A stretch of 64,000 bases of DNA from Campanula takesimana. Its lineage: Eukaryota; Streptophyta; Magnoliopsida; Asterales; Campanulaceae. A program made the position numbers and the translations under genes. The DNA is taken from NCBI GenBank assembly GCA_026119855.1, contig JAOWBW010000220.1, forward strand, positions 364,828-428,827, in the 5' to 3' direction. Below are positions 22,056-34,184 of this stretch, in pieces. Position 1 is the stretch's first letter. Each line of letters opens with the position of its first letter. Below the pieces are notes generated by a model that saw only the letters and a list, made by a program, of their open reading frames with translations, ran no database searches and was not told where the DNA came from.

Positions 22056-22850
22056 TAAATGGGCCATTTAAGTTGGGCTTGCGCCAGGAATAAATTGAAC
22101 TACTTGGGCTAAATCAGACAATTGTAAGTTCAAATAGAAGGATTTAAACATAATTAATCCAACAGCCCTGTTAGGCTTAACAAACATGATCCTACTTGGC
22201 TATTTGGGTCAAATTAAACAAAGACATGCTCAAAGTTCAAACATAATGAATCCAACAGGAAATAAATGGTACTACATCCTCCACTTCAAAGCTTGAATAA
22301 AAATAAAATCTACTTCAAAGATTATGTTTTTCATATAATAAAACAAACATGGTGGCTCGTAAAATTTCACCATAGTCACAGTGATGACGTTGTTAGTGAC
22401 TAAGGTTTAAGAGGTTACACTCAGACGATTATGCGTTTTTTCTGCTTTATATTTCTCTTTCTTAGTTTTATTCATTTCTAACGTCATATCTTATATGAGA
22501 CTTATATTTTCGCACGAGACATTGTTATGTGTCTGTTCCCAAGAATCAAAGCCAAATACTTTTTTCTTCTTGAAACAGACACATGTGTCAATTTATAGGA
22601 AAACTCTAAAACCCCTCGAAAAATGCTAACTTCATGTACGGTTTTAGAGAAAAGAAAGATGTGCGTGTTGCAGTTAGGGTTTATATTTGATTTGAGGATG
22701 ACTATTATGTTTTAATGGTGCTAGACAATGTCGTTAGGTTTAGTGGAAGCATCATCGTATAAATAATCGAAGGATGTTATTAGTCGCATAATGCATTGCA
22801 CGATTTTTGTTTCTATATTTTTTTTATACGTTGTCGTTTTTTATAATGAT
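22056..22850. other. Intergenic stretch, nothing recognised
   Basis: AT-rich sequence with no convincing ORF, RNA gene or element end. It leads to the Tork-type LTR at 22851. Confidence 0.5.
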
Positions 22851-22886
22851 TGTTAGTAAATCAGACAGAACAAGATGGTATATAAT

Positions 22887-24261
22887 TGTTGGTGTGTTTG
22901 CCCTAGGCACGTTATTTGAACGATTAATGTTATCATTTGCTTTATGCTTTAATAAAGATATTGAATGTTTGATTATGATATCTTTTGCATGATTATTATA
23001 ATAATCTCTGTCCCTAGTAATTATGAATTACTAGTATAAGTTTAATGGATAATCATATGATGATTATGTGTATGCGATACAATTAGACTTATGGGTGTTT
23101 GCTAGAGAACAAATACTGGACTGACCCCTATGAGATTTATGTCATGGTCACAATGTCATAATTAAGTCTTATATAGTTATATCACTTGAATCTTTAGACC
23201 TGAGGTTATTACAGTCTTCCACTTGATGAACATTGTGTTTGACATATTCAAACGTTACCTTTAACCGGGTAGCTATAAAGGATATGATTGGCATGATCAG
23301 AATCATGTAGGGAAATGTAATAAGCCAAGATGGGATTTGTTCCTTTTTAGGAGAGATGTCAAGCTTGGGCCCCTCGATGAATAGTATTGATGAAATGCAC
23401 GGTCGCGCTCAAATGAATTGATTGGATCAATATCATTTGTGTTATCAATATATTCGGGATATAGAAAGCATTGAACAAGTAAGTTGACCGTTGACCATTG
23501 ACCATGGCTTACGTTCAATTGACATCGTGCAACAAAGAGATTGTGATATGTTCTATTTTAGGAAACTTTGGATTTCAAAGTTATACTAATTGGGTAGTCA
23601 TAATGGCTTGCTAGAGTCCGCTTATGACTTAAGAGGTTTGAATGGTTCGGACTCGTTGCCAACTTAGTATAATCCTATTGGGTCACACACGCAGAACGGA
23701 TAATTAAAAGGAGCGAAAAACGAGAAAGCTGAGAGGGGCAGCCGTACGCCTGGTTGGTGTCGTACGGCTCCCCCCGTAAATCAGTTTATTTCTGGTCCTT
23801 TTCTTATTGGACAAGAAGACCAAGTCCTGAAGGGTTTTGGAAACCCCTTGTATATAATGTGGAAATACGGGAAAAGTTACTTGATGATTGATTTTAGAAA
23901 CCATAAACTCTTTCTTGGAGAGAGAGAATACACATAATATACTAGGGTTATTAAGTTTGATTAATCCCAATTATCAAACTTCAATAATCGTTAGGAGCAA
24001 TTAAAGAATCATTCTTCATCAAAGTTTTTCAAACCGAAGGGCCTAGCAGTCAAGTTCAAGAATCATTTTTTAATCCGTTCGAAGTGTGGATCACTGGTAG
24101 AGGGTGCTTTTCTTAGCATCTAAATCCAAGGCTTCACATATCGATCTACAAGGGTTAGTTTCTTTCATCTTCATATTATGAATTATTAAACATAACGGAT
24201 CTAGGCTTTTCGGTTTCTTCATGTTATTCTTCCGCTGCGCATGATTGCACGAAACCCAACA
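22887..24261 (+). repeat. 5' LTR of C1
   Basis: 1375 bp, TGTTGGTGTG..CCCAACA. TATA box TATATAATG at 23851, preceded by the CCGTACG block (GCCGTACGCC and CGTACGGC, 23741-23770). Roughly 3-6% divergent from the 3' LTR by eye, the oldest insertion of the nest. Confidence 0.92.
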
Positions 24262-24262
24262 G

Positions 24263-24279
24263 TGGTATCAGAGCCCCGT
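24263..24279 (+). other. Primer binding site of C1 (tRNA-iMet type)
   Basis: TGGTATCAGAGCCCCG begins one base after the LTR end; complementary to initiator Met tRNA. Confidence 0.92.
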
Positions 24280-25846
24280 TGATGATAAATAATTCTAATA
24301 TTATCATGATATAATTATTTAATTCGATTATTTAATTTGTATGATCATGATAAGATGAATTTATGTGATGGGATTTTATATAAGATATAAAATATGCATG
24401 CTAGTTGATGATGGGATTATGTGGTTGTAATATTAAATTGATTGATATGTATGATCGCATACTTAGATTATCTTGTTGTAATTGGATTATATTTATTGAT
24501 AATCTTGATCTAATTTATATGTGGAATAAATTGGTTATTGATTATATGAATTAGATGGGGTTAAAATTCGTAAATCTGTATCTTTATGTTTCTGTAATCT
24601 GATTATGCATAAACATGATGTTGGGATTGATCGAATTTCTGAAAACTGGAAATCTGGAGAAACCGGACTGTGTATCCGTACGGATGTCTTGGCGGCATAC
24701 GCCCCGTGCCATGCCGTACGGCGCCAGTAAGTTTTTCCAGAAAGTTGTTCTGTTCTGGTGTCCAGATTGTTCCGTAAATCGTTTACAGAATTCGAATCTG
24801 GAAACAGAAACTGGTTTCAGACGGCTGGTTTTCGAAACCGTGTTTCTTGAAATAGTTTTCTGTAAAGAATTCAGAGTAACTGCAGAAATCAGAGTTCTAA
24901 AGAGTTTAGAATTGCTGTAATCTGTGAGATTAAGAGACAATGAAAGGGTCTTGAAACAAGTGACCAATCTATACGGAAATGTGGATGCCTTTTGGCTTAG
25001 TTTCGACCGTATAGAGAAGTTGCTTGGTTTCTTGATCTTAGTACGGGAATGTGGATGCCTTTTTGGCTTAGTTTCGACCGTACGGTTTGTGCTCTCAATT
25101 TTAAGATGCTCTGCGGATAGTTTGGACAATACTGATTATAATCTGTTTCAGATGGCTGGTTTTGGAAACCGTGTTTTTTGAAACATATTTAAGTTCAGAG
25201 GTCCAGACAGTTAATGAGATCAGAATATTAAAGGAGTTTAAGATTGGAAAAATCTCAAGGTTTCAGACTTTAATCCTATAACTAGCGCAACTAAGTCACA
25301 TAAAACTAATTTGGTGAATTGAATAACTTTTATGTGTTGATTGAACCTTCTTAAAATTTTAAGTTCTATGCCATCCACGATTAAAACACTTTTCAAGTAC
25401 TTTGATCGTTTTGATGTGGTTTATTCGCCAAAGCGAGGCACATCATTCTATCTTTGTGAATCAAGATGAGACAAAGGTTGTCTATACGTTTAAAGTGGTT
25501 GAACTTAATTAGGCTATCAAAACAGTTTTGGGCCTAAGGCATAAGATGAGATTAAAACATGCCTTTGACAAAGGATGTCTAAGGAATCTCATAAAAGGAT
25601 CTAAAAGTCATATATGATATGATTGATAAGGAGTTATCTACCTAAATAGCTTGATTTTGAGGTTCATGCTAAAGCAGACTCACAAATAAAGTGAAATATG
25701 GATCTTAGCCCATTTAAATTATATTATGCATGATTGCTAATGAAGGTTATATAATTTAGTGGGAGTATTTGTGAAATACTGTTAATAATATCTTTAAGTA
25801 AGTTGGTACTTATGTATGGGTACATGTTTGCATATATGTGTAGATA
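24280..25846 (+). other. Untranslated leader of C1
   Basis: 1.57 kb without a convincing gene; ORFs at 24584-25181 on both strands overlap and lack domain features. CCGTACGG occurs at 24676 and 25077. A segment of about 65 bp (..ACGGGAATGTGGATGCC..GGCTTAGTTTCGACCGTA) is duplicated at 24974-25015 and 25041-25083. Confidence 0.6.
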
Positions 25847-26084
25847 ATGGCATTAAACAGTAGTCAAACCCCATCATTGCGATCTATCCTTGAATTAAAT
25901 AAGAATGCTCCAAAACTCCTTGATTTGATCATGAGCTTAAGAAGAGTTCTTAAGCAAGAATGGGAGTATTGCATTCTTGATAATCCTAAGTCAAGAGAAA
26001 TCATTGTCAATGTCCTTGAGACACTTAAAGACATATATAAGAAACATGTTGATGATTCTTTAGATGTCTTTTATATTAAGCTTG
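25847..26084 (+). pseudogene. gag: gag of C1, N-terminal part, split by G1
   Basis: ATG at 25847 opens about 79 codons (MALNSSQTPSLRSIL..) reading in frame into 48919 (ATTAAGCTTG|CTACCATG) once G1 and one GCTTG are removed. The reconstructed gag is much shorter than normal for this lineage (about 165 codons before the protease versus roughly 280), so an internal deletion preceded the insertion. Confidence 0.7.
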
Positions 26085-27379
26085 TGTAGATACCCCGGGG
26101 AACCACGGCTTGGCTAGAGCGGTGAATTATCCTAGGATGTCTAACTTGTTTTAGATTGTTTAGAGTCGCCACCTATGTTTTTAAAGGAACATAAGAAAAA
26201 CCTAGAAATAGCCTAATTTATGTACAAAACCAGAGATTCGGGAGAGAAGGGTTCGGGGGTTAGGTGACGGAGTGGGAAGTACTTAAACACCCACTCCGCC
26301 CCGCTTACGCGGGTCTTGCTACTATTGGTGTTCTAATATTTACATGTCCTTCAATTAATTAAATAGAAATGTGCTAACAATTGTGATGAGAAGAAAAGGG
26401 GAAAATAAAGGGGAGATAAAATAGAATTGTTTTATTTATTTAATGATAAAGATTACATGTAACAAGTAATGTTAAAGAATTACATTAAGAGATGAAGAGA
26501 AATTAACATGGTGAATTAAAGTTAAGATTAAAATGTAGGGAGATAACCTTAACTAACTTCAATATATGAAGTAGTCATGTTGGTCATGTCCCATTAATGG
26601 GGATTGCATACTAGTAAGACTAGAATAAAAGAGAATAAAAGAAGAAGACTTGTACATTTAGAAAGAAGACTTCAAACTTGGACTTGAAAATGATGTTGTT
26701 GTGTAGACATTTGTGTAGAGTTTTGTTATGTAAAACTCTTGTTGGGAGAATTTGTGTATAATGTAGTTGGTGAATCAAGGTTTGAGTCCAAAAAAATGAG
26801 GTCCAAAAAGAAGTCCATTTCCAAGGTAGAAGATGATGGTTTTTATAGGTAAAAAAGAGAGGGAAATGATGGAGGGAAATTGGTCATCCATGTGAAATGG
26901 AATGAGCCAATCACAAATAAGATAAATGAATAAAAGAAAAAAAAAAGAAATAAAAGAAATCAAATAATAAATGAAAGAAATATTAGTTTTTGGGAAAAGG
27001 CTTAGAATTTGGGATTGAGAGTTAATGAGAAAAGGGGGGATGAATGTGGATGTAAAAAGATGGTTTTTGTGATTAAGAAAAGATGTTTGTAAATAAGAAA
27101 AGGGAGGGAAATAAGGTGCAATCCGTTACTGCCAAAGTGGGAAGCGCGCGGGTCCGGCTTTTGGGGCGGGACGCGCGCGCGGCTCACTGGCAGTGCCGGG
27201 AGCGCCTGCGGCAGAGAATGACAGAATGACCCTAAAAGTCAACTCTGTTATGCAGTTTAGTCCAAAACTAACGGAATCAGTTAGGAACTTAACCGAAGTA
27301 ACATAAATTAATGAAAATAAGTTAAATAAAAATACTTTGTATGCAATCGGGGTGAGAGGTCCAAGGCGGGGTATCTACA
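26085..27379 (-). repeat. 3' LTR of G1 (left copy)
   Basis: 1295 bp; reads TGTAGATACCCCGGGG..GGGGTATCTACA on the plus strand, with terminal inverted similarity. About a dozen differences from the right copy by eye (about 1%). A GCGCGCG-rich block lies at 27140-27215; on the minus strand the TATA box TATAAAAACC is near 26848, downstream of that block. Confidence 0.92.
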
Positions 27380-27394
27380 GAGCCCCTCGGCGAC
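27380..27394 (-). other. Polypurine tract of G1
   Basis: On the minus strand GTCGCCGAGGGGCTC abuts the 3' LTR. The same 13-base core precedes the 3' LTR of G2. Confidence 0.8.
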
Positions 27395-27579
27395 GTGGAT
27401 TGCGAGGCAAAACGCGTCGACGAAAGAAAGACAACCGCCGAGGACATCGACAAGAGAAAACAAAGACTCGATAAAGCAGGAATTTGAAATTATAAAGGAT
27501 AGAAATGCGCTCCCTGTGTGAGCGAATTTTGCTGATGGAAGAGGTATGGTGATTTTAGTGGTCCACCATGGACCAAAAT

Positions 27580-28018
27580 TGGTGCTCTGTGCGGCACCTG
27601 GTGCTCTGTGCGGCACCTGCTGATTCTGGTGCTCTGTGCGGCACCTGTTGATTATGGTACTCTGTGCGGTACCTGGTGCTCTGTGCGGCACCTGTTGATT
27701 CTGGTACTCTGTGCGGTACCTGGTGCTCTGTGCGGCACCTGTTGATTCTGGTACTCTGTGCGGTACCTGGTGCTCTGTGCGGCACCTGTTGATTCTGGTA
27801 CTCTGTGCGGTACCTGGTGCTCTGTGCGAAACCTGTTGATTCTGGTACTCTGTGCGGTACCTGGTGCTCTGTGCGGCACCTGTTGATTCTGGTACTCTGT
27901 GCGGTACCTGGTGCTCTGTGCGGCACCTGTTGATTCTGGTACTCTGTGCGGTACCTGGTGCTCTGTGCGGCACCTGTTGATTCTGGTACTCTGTGCGGTA
28001 CCTGGTGCTCTGTGCAGC
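27580..28018. repeat. 47-bp tandem repeat in G1
   Basis: About nine copies of a 47-bp unit made of two diverged halves (GGTGCTCTGTGCGGCACCT and GGTACTCTGTGCGGTACCT) plus a GTTGATTCT spacer. Each half is a near-palindrome around GTGC/GTAC. Long ORFs seen here in several minus frames are produced by the repeat and are not genes. Confidence 0.92.
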
Positions 28019-31000
28019 ACTGTTGATGTGTATGCTTTGCAGATATACGTGCTTGTGTGAGATGTGAAATAGGAATTGCGAGAGAAAATTGTGATTGTGG
28101 TGTGATATGAGGAAAGCATTGGATGTATTCATACCTTCACTTACCATTGCCGCTTGAGTGGAGATGGATTCTTGATGTCCGCGGAGGATGCTTTGATGGA
28201 GAATGTTCATTCTTTAGATGTTGATGAGAGAATGCCCTTGATGTTGGGTTGGCGAGATGGTATTCTGGATGATGGGTTGGTCGTGCCAAAAGGCTGCCTA
28301 CGTATCCCTTTAAGAGAATCAGACCAGCGTAGTTCAAGGATGATGGAGAACGCTGGAGGAGAGGCTAGGAGCAAAGCAAAGTAAAGCACATAATTTTGCA
28401 CATAGAAGGAGAAAAAGAAAGAAAAAATCTCTCTTTTTTTTTTTTTTTTTTTTTTTAAAGATTAGAAAGGAAAGAATATGCACACATGTGAGGAAAAGTT
28501 TTTTTTTTTTTTTTTTTTCGTTTCGTGGGTGAACCATTTTAACCATTGTGTGCTTGTGAAGCCAACCCAAGATCAAGTCATGTTCAGTCGAAGTCCGGAT
28601 TGCCTCGCTTGAATTCTGTTGTCGCTGGTGTGCCCAACGAAGATTGATGTCTAGCCCCAAGAGATTGTCGATTATGGGGCTTCAAAAGGCTTTTGATGTC
28701 GAGATGAGGGGTTGCTGATTGTAAAGCCCCTAGAATGCTTTTGATGCCAAATTTTGAGGGACTTGCATAGCTCCAAGATAAATCAGCTCTTGGCCCATTC
28801 GAGTAAATCGCCCTTTGTTGTTGTAGTGAGCAAGCCCCAAGAGGAGATCGTTGATGCCAAGCTTCGAGAGATTGCAAAGCCCCAAGTGTCGTGGGCTTGT
28901 AGATGGTGAGATGTGAAAGACCTTTCATTGTAAAGCCCCAAATTACCTCGCGATTGGCTCGGCATTGAGAGCGGGTGTACCGTTTGGTAGAATTCTTGAT
29001 AGAGATCTCCTTCTTGCTTTTACTGGGGAGATGAATGGCCTCATTGTGGTCGATACCCAAATGGCTGAGGGCTTATGTCAAAGGATGCAGTAATGTCTTG
29101 CAGTGCCGTCGAGGTCGCAGAGGATAAGGTCTTGGTGTGATAAAGTCCCAAATAAGTATGCTTGCTTGACTCTTCTTGAGTTGAACTAATGACGGATCTT
29201 CGGATGCAACTAGTGCTGTGGCCCAACTTTATCTGAGCTGCACCTTGTGCTTTTGATCTTGGAGAAGGGGGTGCTGAATTGCAGAAACATTGGGATTGGC
29301 CGTGGCATTTCCCGCTATAACCCTATTTTGATTAGAGTTTAGCATATTGAATCTTTTTCCTTTTCTCTAAGACTTCCTTCAAAATCTCGCTTGAAAGATC
29401 TAACAAAAATCATCAACTTCATTCATAACATCGGAGTCTTCATTTAAAACCAAGAGGCCTTTGACTTGAAGTGTTGAGAGACCTTTGAAGCTTTATCTCT
29501 TTCATGGAGCTATAAGACTACTCCACATTGCATTGCTTGAGCATTGCTGTCCCCAAAAAACTGTCGGTTGCGAAGCCCTAATATTGCCCTTTGCTCGGAT
29601 TACTGTAATGCCGTAGCCCAAAAGATTGTAGATTGCGAAGCCCCTTGAGACCTTCGGTGCCGAATTGAGGAAGCTTCCAATGTTGCACATGACTCGGCTG
29701 GGGATACTGCTGGGGAGTTAATTGCTCTTTGCCGAGGGAGCCTTTAAGACTTGACCGTAGCCCCTAGAGTGCCATAATTGATTGCGAGAAAGGTCCACCC
29801 TTGATTGGGGAAACGAGCACGGGCACACATGACAAGAGGGCTTTTTGACATCCCTTTTGAGGGACTTTGAGGATAGTCTCACACATCTTTCTTGAGCATA
29901 GCCCCTAGGGCGTATTGATTGCCAAATGAAGCAAAAGAATCCCTTGTTCTTGAGTCACATAGCCCCTAGGGCGTCACCATATATTGAGCAAAGCAAGAGT
30001 GACTCGTCCTCGTGTGAGGGAATAAACATGAGAGGATATGGCAAGAGCTACTCCATTTCTCGGGAGCCTTTCGGCGTACTTTAGAAGCACATACTTGAAG
30101 AAGCCTTGAAAACTGAGACACATGTTGTTGCTATTTGCTGCCCAAGCCAATTGACTAGCTAGGGATTATTTGTGCAATCTCGTGCCCTTTTATGATGGGC
30201 TTGTTCTCGGATGGATCTTGGTAACCACGGGCCTTCTTTTCATGAACCCAAAAATGCACACTGCTGGAGAATGATGCCGATAACCCAAGACAACCTTTGA
30301 TGGTGCTATATCTTGTCGAGCCTTTTGCAATCCCAAAGTTGACTCGGTGGGGAATTGACTTGCTGAGGAGATTCAATGTAGAACTTATCTTCTTTAGAGG
30401 CCGGGGATCTCCATTTCTCTTTCCCTTCTCTCTCTCACTCTCTCATTTTTTTTATGACGCACCCTGTTTTTTGCCTAGACCGCCCTTTCGGGTTTTCAAT
30501 CTAGCGGGCATCTCTTTTGCGTCTTCATTTTTGACTCGATTAATGAGGAAGTGTGCATTGACTCTAGCTGAGGATGAGAGACATGTGATTTTGCGGTGAA
30601 AACCTTTGGTCACTAAAGATGAGTGACATTGACTCGACTAGTATTGACATGTATTTTTTTTTTTTATTGAATTGAATGACTCACGAAGGAAAGTAAGTCA
30701 TTAAGAGAGAAGAGAAGGAAAGCCCCAATTTGATTGCAAGGAATTGGGAGTATGCAGAAAGAATAGAAGTCCCTAGACTCGACAAGGAGCGCGAAATGAT
30801 TTCAAATCTAAGAATGTTGTTAAATCTTTTTGGTGATTAATTCATTGGCAAATGAATCGTACAAAGATGTCTTGACAAGTTCGAGATGAAGGCCGATCAC
30901 CATAACGCGCTAGGGCTAAACATATCTTCTTTCTTGCATGATACCGGACCCGCAGGTTGCCTACGTTCCTCCAGTGTAGAGGCTTAGGTCACCGTAGTTC

Positions 31001-31524
31001 TTGTTAATTCTCCATTCTTCGGGATGGAATTGTTGCTTCGTCGTGTAGCTTCGTCCTCCTTTGGTGGATGGAATGATGTTGATCTTGATGTGAACTTCTT
31101 TGATTGAGGGGGATTTTTTTTTTTTTTTTTTTTTTTTTTGTGTTCTCTAACTTTTGCCTAGGTTGATTTGAAGAGTTCAACCTAGCGAGCATTTTTTTAT
31201 TTTTTATTTTTATTTTTTTTGATCCCCCTTTGAAAACTTTGCTTGATTTTTCTCCATGCTTGATGTCTTGGATTCGCCGTTGTTGTTGATGTCGTTGCCT
31301 TCGTCACGATGTTTAGCCCCTAGGCGTTCAAGCGATGGCCTTCGTTCTAAAACTTGTTTAGACATCTTTTCATCATTTTGTCAAGAATTAATTGAACAAC
31401 TCGGAAGAGTGTATGAGGACAAGAACGAATTTTTATTTGATGACTCAATGGACTCGAACATAGGACGAGAGAAAACATTAATGCACACATTAGAGGACTT
31501 TTGACTCTTTTTTTTATCCTATTT
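28019..31524 (-). other. Non-coding 3' region of G1 with hairpin motifs and poly-T tracts
   Basis: No pol. Degenerate repetition of AAGCCCC and ATAGCCCCTAGGGCG phrases (28640-30000). Two copies of a CTACG..CGTAG hairpin sequence (28295-28335, 30959-31000) and two of a CTAGG..CTAGC sequence (30470-30515, 31150-31190). T-runs at about 28436, 28500, 30655 and 31110 are A-runs in the element's sense. ORFs at 28334-29226 are chance. Confidence 0.65.
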
Positions 31525-32005
31525 CTAGGTAGAGAAAGAGAAACGGAGATTGTTGTCGTCATCCCCCATGTCGTTGTAGTCCTCATTGTCATTGTAGTCT
31601 TCCATGTCACTACATTCTTCCATGTCATTGCTTGGGAACCCTTTGTTGTTGAAGCTTGTGTCATAGGAGGACTCGGCCACTTCTCGGAGCAAATTGTCAA
31701 TTCTAACCCCCGCATCATACATGCTTGAAAAATCGGAGTGAAAAGCCCCACAAAGATGAGTGCGGTAGTCCATTTTCAAACACTTCAAGAAGATGTCCAT
31801 TTGTTCCTTCTTGGAAGGCCTATCAACCATCTCGGCTAGCTTTTCATTCCAACGGAGATAGAAGTCCCCAAATGATTCATCACCCATTTGCACGGTGCTC
31901 TCCAATTCCTTCTTGTTGGGGCGGAATATGGAGTTGCCTTGATATTGTGACTTGAAGGCAAGCATAGAGACATCCCAATTGAGGCGGGTGGAAACTGGAA
32001 GACCC
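31525..32005 (-). pseudogene. gag: gag of G1, C-terminal part, split by G2
   Basis: Continues the frame of the segment at 45859-46424 after G2 and one GACCC are removed. It carries a retrotrans_gag-type core (LESTVQMGDESFGDFYLRW, DIFLKCLKMDY) and ends in an acidic Asp/Glu/Tyr/Asn-rich tail (about 31540-31650) with a stop at 31525. Together the two parts give an uninterrupted frame of about 348 codons. No zinc knuckle and no protease follow. Confidence 0.75.
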
Positions 32006-33114
32006 TGTTAGTACCTGACCTGAAAATGAGTTTATTAGGACTTTCCCAAAAATACAAGGGCTTTATAGGAATTAGAAACCTTGCAAAGACTTGTCCTGGA
32101 TTCCCAAAATATCTCATTTATGGCAAAATCTATCAAATTAGGTAGCAAATAGTTTCCTTAAAACCATGCAGAAACCCTAGCTTAAGAATCAAGTCAGCCT
32201 GCAGACTTGGCACGCGGCCAACCTTGCTCCGCGTTGATCTTGGCCACGCGGCCACTATTGTCACCGGCTTCAACCATGGCCAGGCGGCCAACCTTGCGCT
32301 GGATGATCTGGACCATCAGATCCTCCCCTCAGTTTACTATATAAATCAATCCATGCTATTGGTTTAAGGGGGATCCGATTTTGAGAGTTCTAAAGTACGA
32401 ATTTTGGAGTTCTTAAACACTATTTTGCTCTCTAATTAGCATTCAAACACTCAAGAAGATCCAAGGTTTATTTCTTGCCAACATAGGTAAGTTTTCTAAC
32501 TTTTTCTTCATATTCTTGCATTATTTTTAATATAGATCTTTTATATTCATGTTCGTACATGTTTATTCATAGTTTCTTCATATTCTTTGCATGCTCATTC
32601 ATATGTTTATAATATGTTCTTCGCATGTTCTTCGTGTTCATAGATTAAAACCTTATTTATGCTATATTTAGGGTTGCGATCTTCATAATTACATGTTATT
32701 TCATAGCCGATGATGATCGAGGGTTCATCAACCCGAGGATGATCTAGGAACTATTTCTAAACCCTAAACTTTAGGTAATTCCCCCCTCATTATGCATGAT
32801 CCCGATTCTTCTGCCTATTCTAATTCTCTGCGAACTACGCTGACCTGAGCTTCTCACATTGAGAGGAACGTAGGAAATCTTCGGATCCGGTCTAAAACAC
32901 TAACACACTACTAACACATTCATCATGATAGAAAGACCGATCATTCGGGCAATAGGAGTGATAACGTCCAATATTCTTCTCTTGTTGTAATTTGACCCCC
33001 GAACCCATAAACATGCTTTTTCTCAAAGTTTTGGCTATAATTAAAACGTCGTGGCGACTCTCATAATTTTAATGTTGCTATGAATATTCTCAAATTCAAA
33101 CACACGTATTCACA
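32006..33114 (+). repeat. 5' LTR of G2
   Basis: 1109 bp, TGTTAGTACC..CGTATTCACA. Three GGCCACGCGGCCA-like palindromes at 32208-32290 lie upstream of the TATA box TATATAAAT (32338-32346). It contains one hairpin sequence GAACTACG..CGTAGG (32832-32874). Confidence 0.95.
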
Positions 33115-33115
33115 G

Positions 33116-33134
33116 TGGCGACTCTGCTGGGGAT
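33116..33134 (+). other. Primer binding site of G2 (tRNA-Arg type)
   Basis: TGGCGACTCTGCTGGGGAT begins one base after the LTR end. This is the PBS style known for Ogre/Tat elements, complementary to the 3' end of a tRNA-Arg. G1 has TGGCGACTCCGCTGGGGAC at 47618-47600 on the minus strand. Confidence 0.85.
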
Positions 33135-33182
33135 TGCTTTGAAACTTTTTCAAACTTAGTGGGTCTAACTTTCGTCACATCA

Positions 33183-33735
33183 TGATGCTTGCCATGTTTA
33201 CACATGCACACTCTTGCCATGTTTACACATGCACACACCTGCCATGTTTACACATGCACACACCTGTCATGTTTATATATGCACACTTGCCATGTTTATA
33301 CATGCACACAACTGCCATGTTTACACATGCACACACATGCCATGTTTACACATGCACACACCTGCCATGTTTACACATGCACACTTGCCATGTTTATACA
33401 TGCACACACTTGCCATGTTTACACATGCACACACCTGCCATGTTTACACATGCACACTTGCCATGTTCACACATGCACACACTTGCCATGTTGACACATG
33501 CACACACCTGCCATGTTTACAAATGCACACTTGCCATGTTTACACATGCACACACCTGCCATGTTTACACATGCACACACCTGCCATGTTTACACATGCA
33601 CACTTTCCATGTTTACACATACACCTCACACTTTGCCATGTTTACACATGCACCTCACACTTTGCCATGTTTGCACATGCACCTCACACTTTGCCATGTT
33701 TGCACATGCACCTTGTATTTTTGCCATGTTAATAT
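33183..33735 (+). repeat. 23-27-bp minisatellite (GCCATGTTTACACATGCACAC)
   Basis: About 22 copies of GCCATGTTTACACATGCACAC plus 2-6 variable bases; the last copies degrade (CACCTCACACTTT, then CCTTGTATTTTT). Unit lengths not divisible by three keep several frames open, giving ORFs up to 241 codons of His/Cys/Thr-rich sequence that are artefacts. Confidence 0.95.
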
Positions 33736-34184
33736 GTGTACCTTGTATTTTTTCAATACATGTATTTTTTGTACTTTCCCTATAGTACTAAGGTCAAACA
33801 AAACTCTGCTATGCTCCCTTGTACATTATTTTCCTTCTCTTGCATTGCATTGCATAGCATCATTCAAACATTCAAAACTTCTCTCTTTTCTCCTTAAAAA
33901 GAATTAGTTTCTTGCCACACACTACCACTAGTCCATGTCAGCACTGCACATGTCCCTACTACCCGGAGTTTTCGATGTGCGGGAATTTGTGCGCTACTGC
34001 CGCCCTCTTTTCGAGTCACTCGTCTACTCCACTCACCGTGTACGTTCCGCGAGCGGTGGGAACCTTTAACCTAACCCGTGTCAACCCACACATAGAGATT
34101 AGAACACTCCTCGGACCACCCATTTAGGATGTAAATAAATGCAAAACTTTTCGCAAAATAAAATGTGCATTGCATCTAGGCGAC

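Noticed and set aside
24584..25181. ORFs of 181, 101 and 85 codons in the C1 leader
   Set aside because: They overlap on opposite strands, lack domains and lie in the untranslated leader.
27308..28210. 300-codon minus-strand ORF and two overlapping ones
   Set aside because: Produced by the 47-bp repeat, which stays open in more than one frame.
31347..31751. ORFs on both strands across the G1 gag tail
   Set aside because: Shadows of the acidic low-complexity gag tail in other frames.
33182..33907. ORFs of 241, 172 and 101 codons, His/Cys/Thr-rich
   Set aside because: All come from the 23-27-bp minisatellite; several frames are open over the same DNA and no domain is present.
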